In this document: piece by piece, positions 43,173 to 51,415 of the stretch | How the letters are laid out: each line of letters opens with the position of its first letter | How positions within the stretch are numbered: the first letter of the stretch is position 1 | Assembly: GCF_000949295.1 (NCBI RefSeq) | Contig: NZ_JXYS01000025.1 | Coordinates: 41,715-105,714 of the forward strand | DNA: 64,000 nucleotides | Direction: 5' to 3' | DNA from: Acidithrix ferrooxidans | Lineage (GTDB): Bacteria; Actinomycetota; Acidimicrobiia; Acidimicrobiales; Acidimicrobiaceae | Notes under the pieces: generated by a model | What the model saw: the letters and a program-made list of their open reading frames with translations, nothing else | Databases searched by the model: none | Told to the model about the DNA's origin: nothing | Made by a program: the position numbers and the translations under genes

Positions 43173-43826
43173 ACCGAAGGGCTCAAGCTGGTCCATTTCT
43201 GTGGATTCAGGCTAAATAAGCTACGAAAAGCAATGGCTGATCGTAATGGTTTATACAAACTTGGAGGAAACGTCCAGGTAGATGAGTTCTTTTTGGGTGG
43301 TGAGAGCCATGGCGAAGGCTAAAGAGCAAAAGGAACGACACAAACGAATGTCCTAATTGGCGTATCGCTTAGCAATGGAGCTCCGATCCATTGCTTTATG
43401 GAAGTAATCAAAGACACCACCGCCAAATCATTCAAAGATGTTTTTGTAAAGCGTTTAGATTCTGACACGAAGCCGATAAGCGACGGTAATCCAAGTTATG
43501 GGGCATGTGCTCGAGAGCTTGGATTACCAAATTCGGTTACTTTATCCAAAGACGAACAGGCACATGCAACATTTAAATGGTTCAATACCCTGATTGGAAA
43601 CTGCAAAAAATTTATCGACGGAACCTATCACGGACGTGAGGAACGTAAGCAACTTTACCTCGAGGAATTCGTTTACCGATTTAACCGAAGGAGGTTTGGA
43701 ATGTCATTGGTCGAGCGACTTCTCAATACATGTGTGTTTGCGTCGCCACATCCGCTACTCCGGAATGGCTCTTGCTTGCGAAAGTTTATAAGTACGTATA
43801 CGAATACAGCCAGGCGAGATCAGTGA
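43173..43826 (+). pseudogene. IS1595-family (ISXO2-like) transposase, interrupted
   Basis: One frame carries KLRKAMADRN, the first catalytic Asp in VQVDEFFLGGE, an in-frame TAA at 43320-43322, then VLIGVSLSNG..IHCF, the second Asp in ISDGNPSYG and a C-terminal YLEEFVYRFNRRRFG, as in ISXO2-like DDE transposases. The usual HxN.IE near the third acidic residue appears as FKWFN. The stop codon, the altered third motif and lack of an N-terminal zinc ribbon make it non-functional. Confidence 0.85.
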
Positions 43827-44337
43827 TTACAGCCCCGTAAAATGCACACAAAATCTCCTCCCCGGTGACGGCCTAGCATGGCTGTCCGCCCTTGGGGCCA
43901 AGATACCTGAGAACTGCCAACATAAAAGTGGTTCGGAATCACTTTTTGAGAAAAGACTCCGACGAAGAACGATCTCTGACGCCACGTTAGACTCATGCTA
44001 CTCATAATGTTAAGATACATAATGCAAAGATCGGGCTCAAATTGAAGGAAGCCAAGCGATCAAATGCAAATCATGAACATTTAGGCTCTCATTAGATCGT
44101 ACACCTGCAACATTGATGCTTTAACCAATTCGAAGAACCTTGCTCGTTCTAATTTGCCTTTATGACCGTTCGTAATACTTGATATGGGCTCCTTCTCCTT
44201 GGCAATTCTCGATGGTCGCTTTGATGCAAGAAATCGCTCAGCAGTCAAACCCTATGCGGATAAGTCGAACTTCTAAAATAGCTTTAGAAACACCATAGAC
44301 ACCATTTGATCGGGTATCGAACTAAGTTATCCATGCA
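43827..44337. other. Intergenic stretch of about 510 bases
   Basis: It flanks the IS1595 remnant and contains no gene or structure I can support. Confidence 0.4.
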
Positions 44338-45120
44338 ATGAATCACCGAATAGCTCAACTAGAAACAAACATAAGTAAATCGCCATTAACCCTGATTGAG
44401 ATCCCCAAATCCGGTCGGGTCTTCACGTCGCAGCGGCGCTTAGGACTTGGCGATTGTGACACAATGGGGCGCCTTCGCATTGATTCTGCGGTCCGCATAG
44501 CCCAGGATATCGCTGCTAGCGATCTAATCGACTCTGGCCTCTCCCAAGAGGGTATTTGGGTTGTCCGTCGAACCGCAATAGAGTTCTTAGGTGACGCTCG
44601 CTACCAGGACCTAATCAATGTCAGCACATTCTGTGCCGGAGTAGGAAGAGCATGGGCTCAAAGAAGAACAACTATTCAAGTTGAAGAAAAACCAGTCGTG
44701 GAGATATCTTCTCTTTGGATTCAGACCGACCCGATAACCCGCACCCCAAAGAGCACTTCAGACTCCTTCCTAGCCATCTTTGGTCCGTCAGCATTTGACA
44801 GGCAGGTTACTCACCGATTAGCACTTGATCCTCACACGACAGGCAAGAAACTCGATTGGACACCACGCTTCACCGACTATGACCTGCTGGGACACATAAA
44901 CAATTCGACCTATTTCGAAGCCGCTGAAGAACTAATCAACCGATACGACCCACCGAAAAATGACCGTCAACACTTCACCGTAGTTGGAGAGTATCGCGCA
45001 GGAATTGAATTAGGACGACCTCTATCGATCGCTATCAACGACCTGGAAAGTGAGGTCGCTCAAATCGACTTCGTCTGTAATCAAAAAAGTGAATGTTCAA
45101 TCTGGTTGGCTCAGAACTAA
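44338..45120 (+). CDS. Acyl-ACP thioesterase-like double-hotdog protein
   Basis: 260 residues with two hotdog halves. The first has RRLGLGDCDTMGRLRIDSAVRIAQDIA and WVVRRTAIEF. The second has FTDYDLLGHINNSTYFEAAEE, the D.D..GH.NN..Y motif of the 4HBT/acyl-ACP thioesterase group, here contributing Asn and nearby catalytic residues. It probably releases fatty acids from acyl-ACP or acyl-CoA. No clear RBS is seen before the ATG. Its stop codon overlaps that of the convergent endonuclease gene. Confidence 0.85.
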   Translation: MNHRIAQLETNISKSPLTLIEIPKSGRVFTSQRRLGLGDCDTMGRLRIDSAVRIAQDIAASDLIDSGLSQEGIWVVRRTAIEFLGDARYQDLINVSTFCAGVGRAWAQRRTTIQVEEKPVVEISSLWIQTDPITRTPKSTSDSFLAIFGPSAFDRQVTHRLALDPHTTGKKLDWTPRFTDYDLLGHINNSTYFEAAEELINRYDPPKNDRQHFTVVGEYRAGIELGRPLSIAINDLESEVAQIDFVCNQKSECSIWLAQN

Positions 45121-45974
45121 TTCTGTTCTGCTTGAACCATGCTTTGCACCAAATCGACGTCAGATCTTCTGGGACCATCGCCAGCACCAGGCGTCTCTAG
45201 GATCAAATCCACATCTCGAAACCACTCGCTATTTACGAATTGACCCAAAGCGACCAAACCGATGTGTCCATCGCCCAAATTCTCATGACGGTCGAGGTTG
45301 GAACCACATGTTGACTTGGAGTCATTGAGATGTACCGCTCCAATTACATCTTTTTTGAACTTCTCCGCAAGCGACGAGCTAAAACGCTCCATCTCTTGGG
45401 ATACGGTATAGTCACAACCGCTCGCAAAGAGGTGTTGGGTATCGACGCACAGCCCAACACGTACGCTCTGCGAGGTCGACACCAATAGTGCGAGCTCGCT
45501 TAGGCTCGATCCAACTGAGTCACCGGCTCCAGCACTATTTTCAAGAAGTAATCGCACTCGCTTGGTTCCCTCGAGTGCTTGATCAATGGCGTCAACGATC
45601 TGGTTCAAAGCACTGTCAAAGCCGGCGCCCTTATGGCTACCCACATGAAGCACGACACTCTCGACGCCTATCTCATCGCAATAGTTGACAGTCTCTTTCA
45701 GCAGTGCTTTGGACTTCAAATAGAGTTCGGGGTCAGGTGATGCTAGATTGATCAGATAACTCGCGTGGCTGACGATCTTAGATACGACTCCTGATGTTGC
45801 CGCCATCGCCACAGCAACATCACTAAACCCATTTAAAGAGATCCGCTGGGCCTTCCAGCCCCGAGGTGAATTCGAAAAGATTTGAATTACACCAGCGCCT
45901 ATCTCCTCACCACGTGTAATGGCCTTGGCTACGCCGCCAGCACCAGATACGTGTCCACCTATCAGCCTTGTCAT
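45117..45974 (-). CDS. nfo: Deoxyribonuclease IV (AP endonuclease)
   Basis: 285 residues of AP endonuclease family 2. It has IGGHVSGAGGV, IQIFSNSPRGW, ESVVLHVGSHKGAG, LLENSAGAG (metal-binding Glu), VGLCVDTQHLFASG, AVHLNDSK, LDRHENLGDG and ILETPG, supplying the three-zinc site in the usual order. It cleaves DNA at abasic sites in base excision repair. The gene is convergent with the thioesterase gene, sharing the stop region by 4 bases. Confidence 0.95.
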   Translation of the reverse strand: MTRLIGGHVSGAGGVAKAITRGEEIGAGVIQIFSNSPRGWKAQRISLNGFSDVAVAMAATSGVVSKIVSHASYLINLASPDPELYLKSKALLKETVNYCDEIGVESVVLHVGSHKGAGFDSALNQIVDAIDQALEGTKRVRLLLENSAGAGDSVGSSLSELALLVSTSQSVRVGLCVDTQHLFASGCDYTVSQEMERFSSSLAEKFKKDVIGAVHLNDSKSTCGSNLDRHENLGDGHIGLVALGQFVNSEWFRDVDLILETPGAGDGPRRSDVDLVQSMVQAEQN

Positions 45975-46234
45975 GTCGTTCCTCCGAAGTTAACAACCTA
46001 ACCAAAATCTCTATAAACAGCTACCAACTAAAGAGATATATAGTCACTTTCAAATCAGGTGCTAAAAAAATGAGCTAAGTGAGCCAAGCAACTGAGCCAA
46101 GGAAGGTTAACTCGAACTTGCGACAAGGAAGCCAACTATCGGTGAAGGTTCGAGGCCACTATCGTGAACCAACTCTGCCTGATTTAGCTATCTCTAGGCT
46201 ACCTCAGGGGTATTGTGCAAATCAATTGTGCAAA

Positions 46235-46696
46235 TCAGTCTTCGGCTAATTCGTACCTAGCTGGTCCGAAAAGCTCCATTCGCACACTTCGATTTAGAGC
46301 CACCACGCTAGTTGGCGTACCTGCACTAACCCAAACAACATCAAAGTCCTCTAAGGCGCTATCAACGAATAATGTGACCTCATCGGGAAGCGACAATGGG
46401 CTAACAGCGCCCACGGAGTAATTGGTCCTCTGGTGGACTAGAGCTGGACTACCAATCCTAAGTTTCAAGTCGCCATGAACGAGTCGAACCTTATCGCGTG
46501 ATACTCTTTTGATCGCAGATATCAACACAACAACTGTTGACGAATCAGAGACAAATACAATCGACTTGCCGATTGCACCGATCTCAACGCCTAGGGCTCG
46601 CGACGCATCCAAGGAAGTTGCCGTCGAATCGCTAAAGTCCACTACCTCCAAGTTATGCTTGGCTATATCAAAATTAACTTGATCTGGTTGCGACAT
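46235..46696 (-). CDS. YbaK/EbsC-type aminoacyl-tRNA deacylase
   Basis: About 153 residues. Family features: a TATSLDASRALGVEIGAIGKSIVF segment with the conserved Lys, then NYSVGAVSPLSLP and the C-terminal SAGTP. Proteins of this group hydrolyse mischarged Cys-, Ala- or related tRNAs in trans. ATG at 46696 is chosen since TAAGG lies 7 bases upstream, and the conserved sequence begins after it. Confidence 0.9.
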   Translation of the reverse strand: MSQPDQVNFDIAKHNLEVVDFSDSTATSLDASRALGVEIGAIGKSIVFVSDSSTVVVLISAIKRVSRDKVRLVHGDLKLRIGSPALVHQRTNYSVGAVSPLSLPDEVTLFVDSALEDFDVVWVSAGTPTSVVALNRSVRMELFGPARYELAED

Positions 46697-46891
46697 CTTG
46701 AGCCTTAGTAGATGAAAATAGTTAATTCCTAGAGTACTCATTACAAGCACAATCCATCAAATGCACCTATTACCGCTAATTTGCTTTATGCTACTCTAAG
46801 GCGTTAAAAACCTAAAACACCAAAGTTCACTACGGCACGGCACTTTGCGACCTGCCTAGCAGATTAATAAAACTGGAGTACGTTAAAGACA

Positions 46892-48352
46892 ATGTCGTCC
46901 CGATTGGAACTAGAGCTAACCAGTAAGAGGCCAGATGAAACCTGGACCTGGAGAAAAGCCGGGGCTAAAGAGCCTAAGGGAGTACTTTCAGGGTCATTAC
47001 TTTACGAAGGAGCCAAAGTTGGCGATGTCGTAAAGGCTGAAGTAAATTTCGAAATCGATGGTATATACGTTGAGTCCGTGCATGCGCCCCAAAAGCGCGA
47101 GGAATCACGTAATAATATTATCGAGATCGTGCCCAAGCCCATTAGCACCTTCACCACGATCGAGCGAGCAAAACAATCTCGCTCTAAGGATAAGCCCCGC
47201 GGCCGAAAAGAAGAAGGTGGAGCTAGTACGGGCGAAGCTAAACCTAGAGGCGAGAGGCGAGAACGTCGTGATGGCGCGGACTCTAAGCCGCGAGAAAAGC
47301 GAGAATTCAAACCACGTTCCAACGACGACCGTCGTCCTGCCACAGAGGGCGCAGATGATGCCCAAAAGACAGGAAGTCGGCAACCACGTGGCGATGGCGC
47401 GAATCGCAAGCGCAACGAATCACCTAGGACCCCGAACAATCGACCGGCCCCAGTTCGCTTTGCGCGATTGACTCCCCAGAGTCACCACAGAAACGCTTTC
47501 CTTGCAGAGGTGCCTGAGGAGCAAAAGTCAATTGCAGAACAGCTAATGGCCGGCGGATTACCTGCTGTTAGAACAGCTATAGCAACCCAAAACCAAGAGC
47601 TTGCCAAAGAGTCTAAGCCTCCTATGCCATCGGATCCAATTCTCGCAATCGCAGAATCGCTTCTACCTGCATATGAGCGAGCATCTTGGCGAGATCGTGC
47701 TGAAGCCGCTCTAGCAATCGCCGACAATATCTCCATTCGCGATATCAAGACAGTAGTTTCATTCGGCGAACGAGTGGCTAAAGCCGAAGAGCTCGTCGAA
47801 TTGCTCGGTCGACTAAAGGTACTACTTAAAGCTCGAACTGAAAAGCTTGAGTCAGAATGGGTAGCCCAAATAGAAGAAGCACTTACAGAGAACAAGAGCA
47901 TCAAGGCTGTACGTGCCTCAACAAGAGCCCCTGACGTTAACTCTAAATTGCCAGAGGAACTCCTAAACCGCCTCTCTGAGGCCGCAAGCCAGACCTTGAG
48001 CCCGGCTTCATCACCGGACCACTGGAGCGCCATGCTAAGCGCCCTTGAGACGTCGCCAATTAGAAAGCTCGTTGTTCCAAGTGGCCTTCCGGAAAACTCA
48101 CCAGTTGAACTACAGGCCCTCGCACAGCAGATGAGTGGCCGCATACCTCACCTAGCTGAACTCCTTGGAATAAAGATGCCTCCGCCTCCACGTCCCCGAC
48201 GCAAAATTGGAGACCCAGTTGAAGCGCAAGCTCCAGTTGAAGCGCAAGCTCCAGTTGAAGCGCAAGCTCCAGTTGAAGCGCAAGCTCCAGTTGAAGCGCA
48301 AGCTCCAGTTGAAGCGCAAGCTCCAGTTGAAGCGCAAGCTCCAGTTGAGTAA
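46892..48352 (+). CDS. Conserved-looking protein with basic linker and repetitive C-terminal tail, function unknown
   Basis: 486 residues. An N-terminal ~65-residue domain (WTWRKAGAKEPKGVLSGSLL..GAKVGDVVKAEV) looks like a small beta-barrel with a TRAM/OB flavour. A very Arg/Lys/Glu-rich linker follows (about 70-190). A helical domain of ~250 residues includes SWRDRAEAALAIADNISIRD and long charged helices. The chain ends in seven exact PVEAQA repeats. The basic linker suggests nucleic-acid or ribosome association, but I do not recognise the family. A strong terminator follows. Confidence 0.8.
   Translation: MSSRLELELTSKRPDETWTWRKAGAKEPKGVLSGSLLYEGAKVGDVVKAEVNFEIDGIYVESVHAPQKREESRNNIIEIVPKPISTFTTIERAKQSRSKDKPRGRKEEGGASTGEAKPRGERRERRDGADSKPREKREFKPRSNDDRRPATEGADDAQKTGSRQPRGDGANRKRNESPRTPNNRPAPVRFARLTPQSHHRNAFLAEVPEEQKSIAEQLMAGGLPAVRTAIATQNQELAKESKPPMPSDPILAIAESLLPAYERASWRDRAEAALAIADNISIRDIKTVVSFGERVAKAEELVELLGRLKVLLKARTEKLESEWVAQIEEALTENKSIKAVRASTRAPDVNSKLPEELLNRLSEAASQTLSPASSPDHWSAMLSALETSPIRKLVVPSGLPENSPVELQALAQQMSGRIPHLAELLGIKMPPPPRPRRKIGDPVEAQAPVEAQAPVEAQAPVEAQAPVEAQAPVEAQAPVEAQAPVE
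48215..48349 (+). repeat. 18-bp coding tandem repeat, 7 exact copies plus half
   Basis: CCAGTTGAAGCGCAAGCT is repeated without a single change, encoding PVEAQA. The absence of any synonymous change implies recent expansion or active homogenisation. Unit length keeps the frame, so copy-number change only alters the tail length. Confidence 0.98.
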
Positions 48353-48376
48353 CTTACAAGTCTGACTAGAACAAGC

Positions 48377-48425
48377 AAAAGTACCCCCGTTCAAACGAAA
48401 GTTAGGATGGGGGTACTTTTTTATT
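48377..48425 (+). terminator. Strong rho-independent terminator
   Basis: AAAAGTACCCCC pairs with GGGGGTACTTTT across a 20-base loop and runs into TTTTTTATTT. It ends the transcript of the repeat-tailed protein gene. Confidence 0.9.
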
Positions 48426-48629
48426 TCAAAGATCCCGAACCACGGAGATACGACACTGAACGACGGAGTACGTCGCCCGCGCCCTAACAATCAGGGAAAC
48501 AGTGTCAATCTGGCGAAAAATCACAAACAAAGTCGCACAACTGAGATTTGGCCAAAGTATAAAGGGCAAAAAAGATAGGATCGAGTTGTTGATCATATCG
48601 AAGATCACTGACTAAGAATGTGAGAATAA

Positions 48630-49418
48630 ATGGCGACCGGTACATCATCAACGGCTGTCGAGCAAATGATGCTTGACGAACACATTATGGCAATTGCAAT
48701 AAATAGACCAGAAGCTCGAAACGCCATAAACGGAGCAGTTGCCCAAGGAATAGAGGCTGCGATAGACAACTACGAAGCCAACGAAGATGCATGGGTGGCA
48801 ATTCTCTATGGCAATGGAACCAACTTCTCGGCTGGGGCCGACCTCAAAGAGATTGCGAGCGGCAATGCTAGTGCTCTAGCAACATCTCGTGGCGGATTCG
48901 CCGGCATCGTCCGTCGGGATCGAAAAAAGCCTCTCATAGCGGCTGTGCACGGCTCTGCCCTAGCGGGAGGATGCGAGATCGCACTAAGCGCCGATCTAAT
49001 AGTTGCCACAAAATCAGCCAAATTTGGGGTACCAGAGGTAAAGCGATCCCTAGCAGCGGCAGCTGGGGGACTTTTTAGATTGCCAAAGGTCCTACCTAGA
49101 AACCTAGCATTAGAGATGATACTCACAGGGGATCCCATCTCTGCAATCGACGCTCACCTGCACGGAATGGTCAATGTGATCACCGAAGACGACCAACTGC
49201 TTATAGATGCCACTGCCTTAGCCAAGCGAATTGCAACAAATGCCCCACTTGCGGTTAGAGAGTCGCTCCATATCGCAAAGAGAGCTCTAAGCCTGTCTGA
49301 AGATGAGCTATTTTCATTGAGCGCCATGGCTATGAGCACCCTATCACAGACAAATGACTTTCGAGAAGGGCCCAGAGCGTTCATTGAAAAGAGAGAACCC
49401 AAATGGACTGGCTCATAA
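48630..49418 (+). CDS. Enoyl-CoA hydratase/isomerase (crotonase family)
   Basis: 262 residues. The oxyanion-hole segments NFSAGADLKEI and AAVHGSALAGGCEIALSADL are present, and both hydratase glutamates are kept, in GGCEIAL and FGVPEVK. It probably hydrates trans-2-enoyl-CoA in fatty-acid oxidation. It stands alone, convergent with the acetyltransferase gene. Confidence 0.92.
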   Translation: MATGTSSTAVEQMMLDEHIMAIAINRPEARNAINGAVAQGIEAAIDNYEANEDAWVAILYGNGTNFSAGADLKEIASGNASALATSRGGFAGIVRRDRKKPLIAAVHGSALAGGCEIALSADLIVATKSAKFGVPEVKRSLAAAAGGLFRLPKVLPRNLALEMILTGDPISAIDAHLHGMVNVITEDDQLLIDATALAKRIATNAPLAVRESLHIAKRALSLSEDELFSLSAMAMSTLSQTNDFREGPRAFIEKREPKWTGS

Positions 49419-49440
49419 GTCCACTTTAGGCTCAGATAAT

Positions 49441-49935
49441 TTATGCCTCTCGTGTCATCCTCAGGCCATCCGCTTTGAACCCAGCTCGTTCTAAAGCACT
49501 CTTAGAGGAACGAGCTCCGGGAGAGACAAAGCTGTAAATCGATAAAGTTCCGCAACCCAATGCCACTGCAACGATCTCATTGAGAAGTTTGGATCCATAA
49601 CCTTGGTTGCGGAACTTGCTATCGACAAAGACTATAAACTCTCCACTTTGACCATCAATAATCAACGAAGCAAACCCAACTAAATCAATCCCACATCGTC
49701 CAATCAGAAGCTTCCGATCGTCAGATCTACTCAAATCTGAAAAAAACGAAGGGTAAAATCGATCAAAAGCTTGCCTTGCCAGTTCTTGACCACCGCGATA
49801 TTTCGAAACCTCATGGACCAGAGCACTAATACAAGTGAGGCCAAAATCCCGCTCTCTTGGTGAAAATGGCTCGACCGAAAGGCTTTTTCCTATGACCAAA
49901 ACTCCTTGCGACAACAAATTAGCTGACGACTGCAA
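49441..49935 (-). CDS. GNAT-family N-acetyltransferase
   Basis: 164 residues. Acetyl-CoA-binding motif A is seen as VDSKFRNQGYGSKLLNEIV (R-x-x-G-x-G), followed by a strand and ARSSKSALERAGFKADG near the C-terminus, as in GCN5-type enzymes. Acceptor unknown. The start is a TTG; the N-terminal 40 residues are poorly conserved. It sits 12 bases behind the next gene on the same strand. Confidence 0.8.
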   Translation of the reverse strand: MQSSANLLSQGVLVIGKSLSVEPFSPRERDFGLTCISALVHEVSKYRGGQELARQAFDRFYPSFFSDLSRSDDRKLLIGRCGIDLVGFASLIIDGQSGEFIVFVDSKFRNQGYGSKLLNEIVAVALGCGTLSIYSFVSPGARSSKSALERAGFKADGLRMTREA

Positions 49936-49947
49936 AATCCGTTTTCG

Positions 49948-50634
49948 TTACGGCTGTTCTCCTAGCAGCTTTTGAGCCCTAGCTACTATGGTCTTTCGCC
50001 CTCGATGTTCTGTCTCAAAACGAACCACCAGATCCAGCTCAGAAGGGCTCAGCAGGTCAAATCTTGCGACTATTTGATTCGCCGATAAAGTCTGATAGTT
50101 AGGAATTATGACATCGATCTCGCCATTGGAGACGTCAGCAACATTGACATCATTTACCGGTGCTAAAGGTCGTGACTTAGCATCTAGGTCACCAGCACCA
50201 CTCTCATCTGATTCTGTCAAATCCGCCAAAACCGTTGTCTTCTCGCTGGCCTCCGCCTCGACTGTCGTTGTTCTATCAGGCTCAGAAGAAGGAACATCTG
50301 AATAAAAACCACCATCGTTAGAAGTCGACGATGAACCACCCGGAGTGGAATCATTACCCAGTATGAACCTCGCTAGATCGCCCCAAGGTTCAGGCAGCAC
50401 CGAAGTAATTCCATCCGTCACAGAACGTCGGATATCTTCAACTTGGGTCTTTACCTTATTGCCCGTATAGTCGACGGCCATCTTTCCCATGAATTTGGCC
50501 ACCATAGTACGCGACTCTACGATAGAGCGACCATTTTCAACGGCCTTTGGCAATGATTCCGCCACTGATGTTATTATTCCAACTGGGGCATATACGAGGT
50601 AGTCGAGAACCTTAGCAATATCTTCTTCTTGCAC
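49948..50634 (-). CDS. Lipid-droplet-associated-type actinobacterial protein
   Basis: 228 residues in three parts. A ~100-residue helical N-terminus has a YLVYAPVGIITSVAESLPKAVENG amphipathic stretch. An acidic Ser/Asp/Glu-rich linker (about 110-175) follows. The C-terminus is a compact helical domain, IPNYQTLSANQIVARFDLLS then PSELDLVVRFETEHRGRKTI, a motif common in actinobacterial proteins annotated as lipid-droplet-associated. Cellular role here is unproven. Confidence 0.6.
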   Translation of the reverse strand: MQEEDIAKVLDYLVYAPVGIITSVAESLPKAVENGRSIVESRTMVAKFMGKMAVDYTGNKVKTQVEDIRRSVTDGITSVLPEPWGDLARFILGNDSTPGGSSSTSNDGGFYSDVPSSEPDRTTTVEAEASEKTTVLADLTESDESGAGDLDAKSRPLAPVNDVNVADVSNGEIDVIIPNYQTLSANQIVARFDLLSPSELDLVVRFETEHRGRKTIVARAQKLLGEQP

Positions 50635-50690
50635 CGTGACATCAATTCCTTATTTCTTGGTAGAAAACCACCAATAATCATTACAAAATC

Positions 50691-51215
50691 TTACACACAG
50701 TCGCGGCAATAAGTATGTTCCTTATCAGCTAGCTGGGTAAGTTTCTTCACCAAAAAACAACTTTGGCATACAAACTCGTCGGGTTGCCTCGGTAAAACCG
50801 TGAGCGCGATATCTGATCTATCGTCGGAATCATCGTCGTCATAGTCCTCGTCGTCTGAATCAACGACCACGAGACGTTCTTTTAGAATGTCATCGAGACT
50901 AGCCTCTACCTCTTCTTCAATCTCTTCATCGTCATCGGATTCATCATCTACATCTGAATCCGGGAGGTCAGCATCGTCGTCGTCATCGACCAAAATATCG
51001 TCTGGTTCGAGTTCTTCCTCTTCCAACTCATCGACATCAAGCTCTTCTAGATCTTCCAAATCGTCAGGATCGTCGAGAATCTCTTCATCGTCGAACTCCA
51101 CATCGTCTAGTCCCTCGTCAAATTCGTCGTCTAATTCGTCGCCTAATTCAAGATCGTCGCTCAAACCCGCATCATCGTCGGGCTCTTCAAATTCGACTGC
51201 CTTCTTCCGAGCCAT
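50691..51215 (-). CDS. DUF4193-type zinc-finger protein with long acidic domain
   Basis: About 174 residues. The first ~130 are almost pure Asp/Glu. The C-terminus, LPRQPDEFVCQSCFLVKKLT and then QLADKEHTYCRDC, has two CxxC pairs and matches the DUF4193 signature of actinobacteria. Typical members have only a short acidic N-terminus, so this acidic arm is long. ATG at 51215 is preceded by AAAGGACA. Function of the family is unknown. Confidence 0.85.
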   Translation of the reverse strand: MARKKAVEFEEPDDDAGLSDDLELGDELDDEFDEGLDDVEFDDEEILDDPDDLEDLEELDVDELEEEELEPDDILVDDDDDADLPDSDVDDESDDDEEIEEEVEASLDDILKERLVVVDSDDEDYDDDDSDDRSDIALTVLPRQPDEFVCQSCFLVKKLTQLADKEHTYCRDCV

Positions 51216-51415
51216 AAATTGTCCTTTCAATAACTTTATAAAATGTCACAGAGATCATCAACGTCATCCCTATGACCAAAAAAATACCCAAACCGGCCTG
51301 AATCGCTTGCAAATATAAATACTTCGCATAGTGGATCAAGATTAATACAGATTTTGTTCCCGAAAGAATCTAGTAACTTGGAAGCGGTTATTATGCCTGT
51401 TATGTCGATTAGTGA
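51216..51415. promoter_or_regulatory. Upstream region of the DUF4193-type gene
   Basis: About 200 bases separating it from the ThyX-like gene end; AT-rich, no gene. It should carry the promoter for the leftward transcript. Confidence 0.4.

Noticed and set aside
48148..48490. Minus-strand frames across the PVEAQA repeat
   Set aside because: They are open only because the 18-bp repeat has no stop in those frames; the plus-strand gene explains the sequence.
50887..51318. 143-codon serine-only frame opposite the DUF4193 gene
   Set aside because: Poly-serine is the expected antisense reading of Asp/Glu codons; the minus-strand protein has conserved zinc motifs and an RBS.
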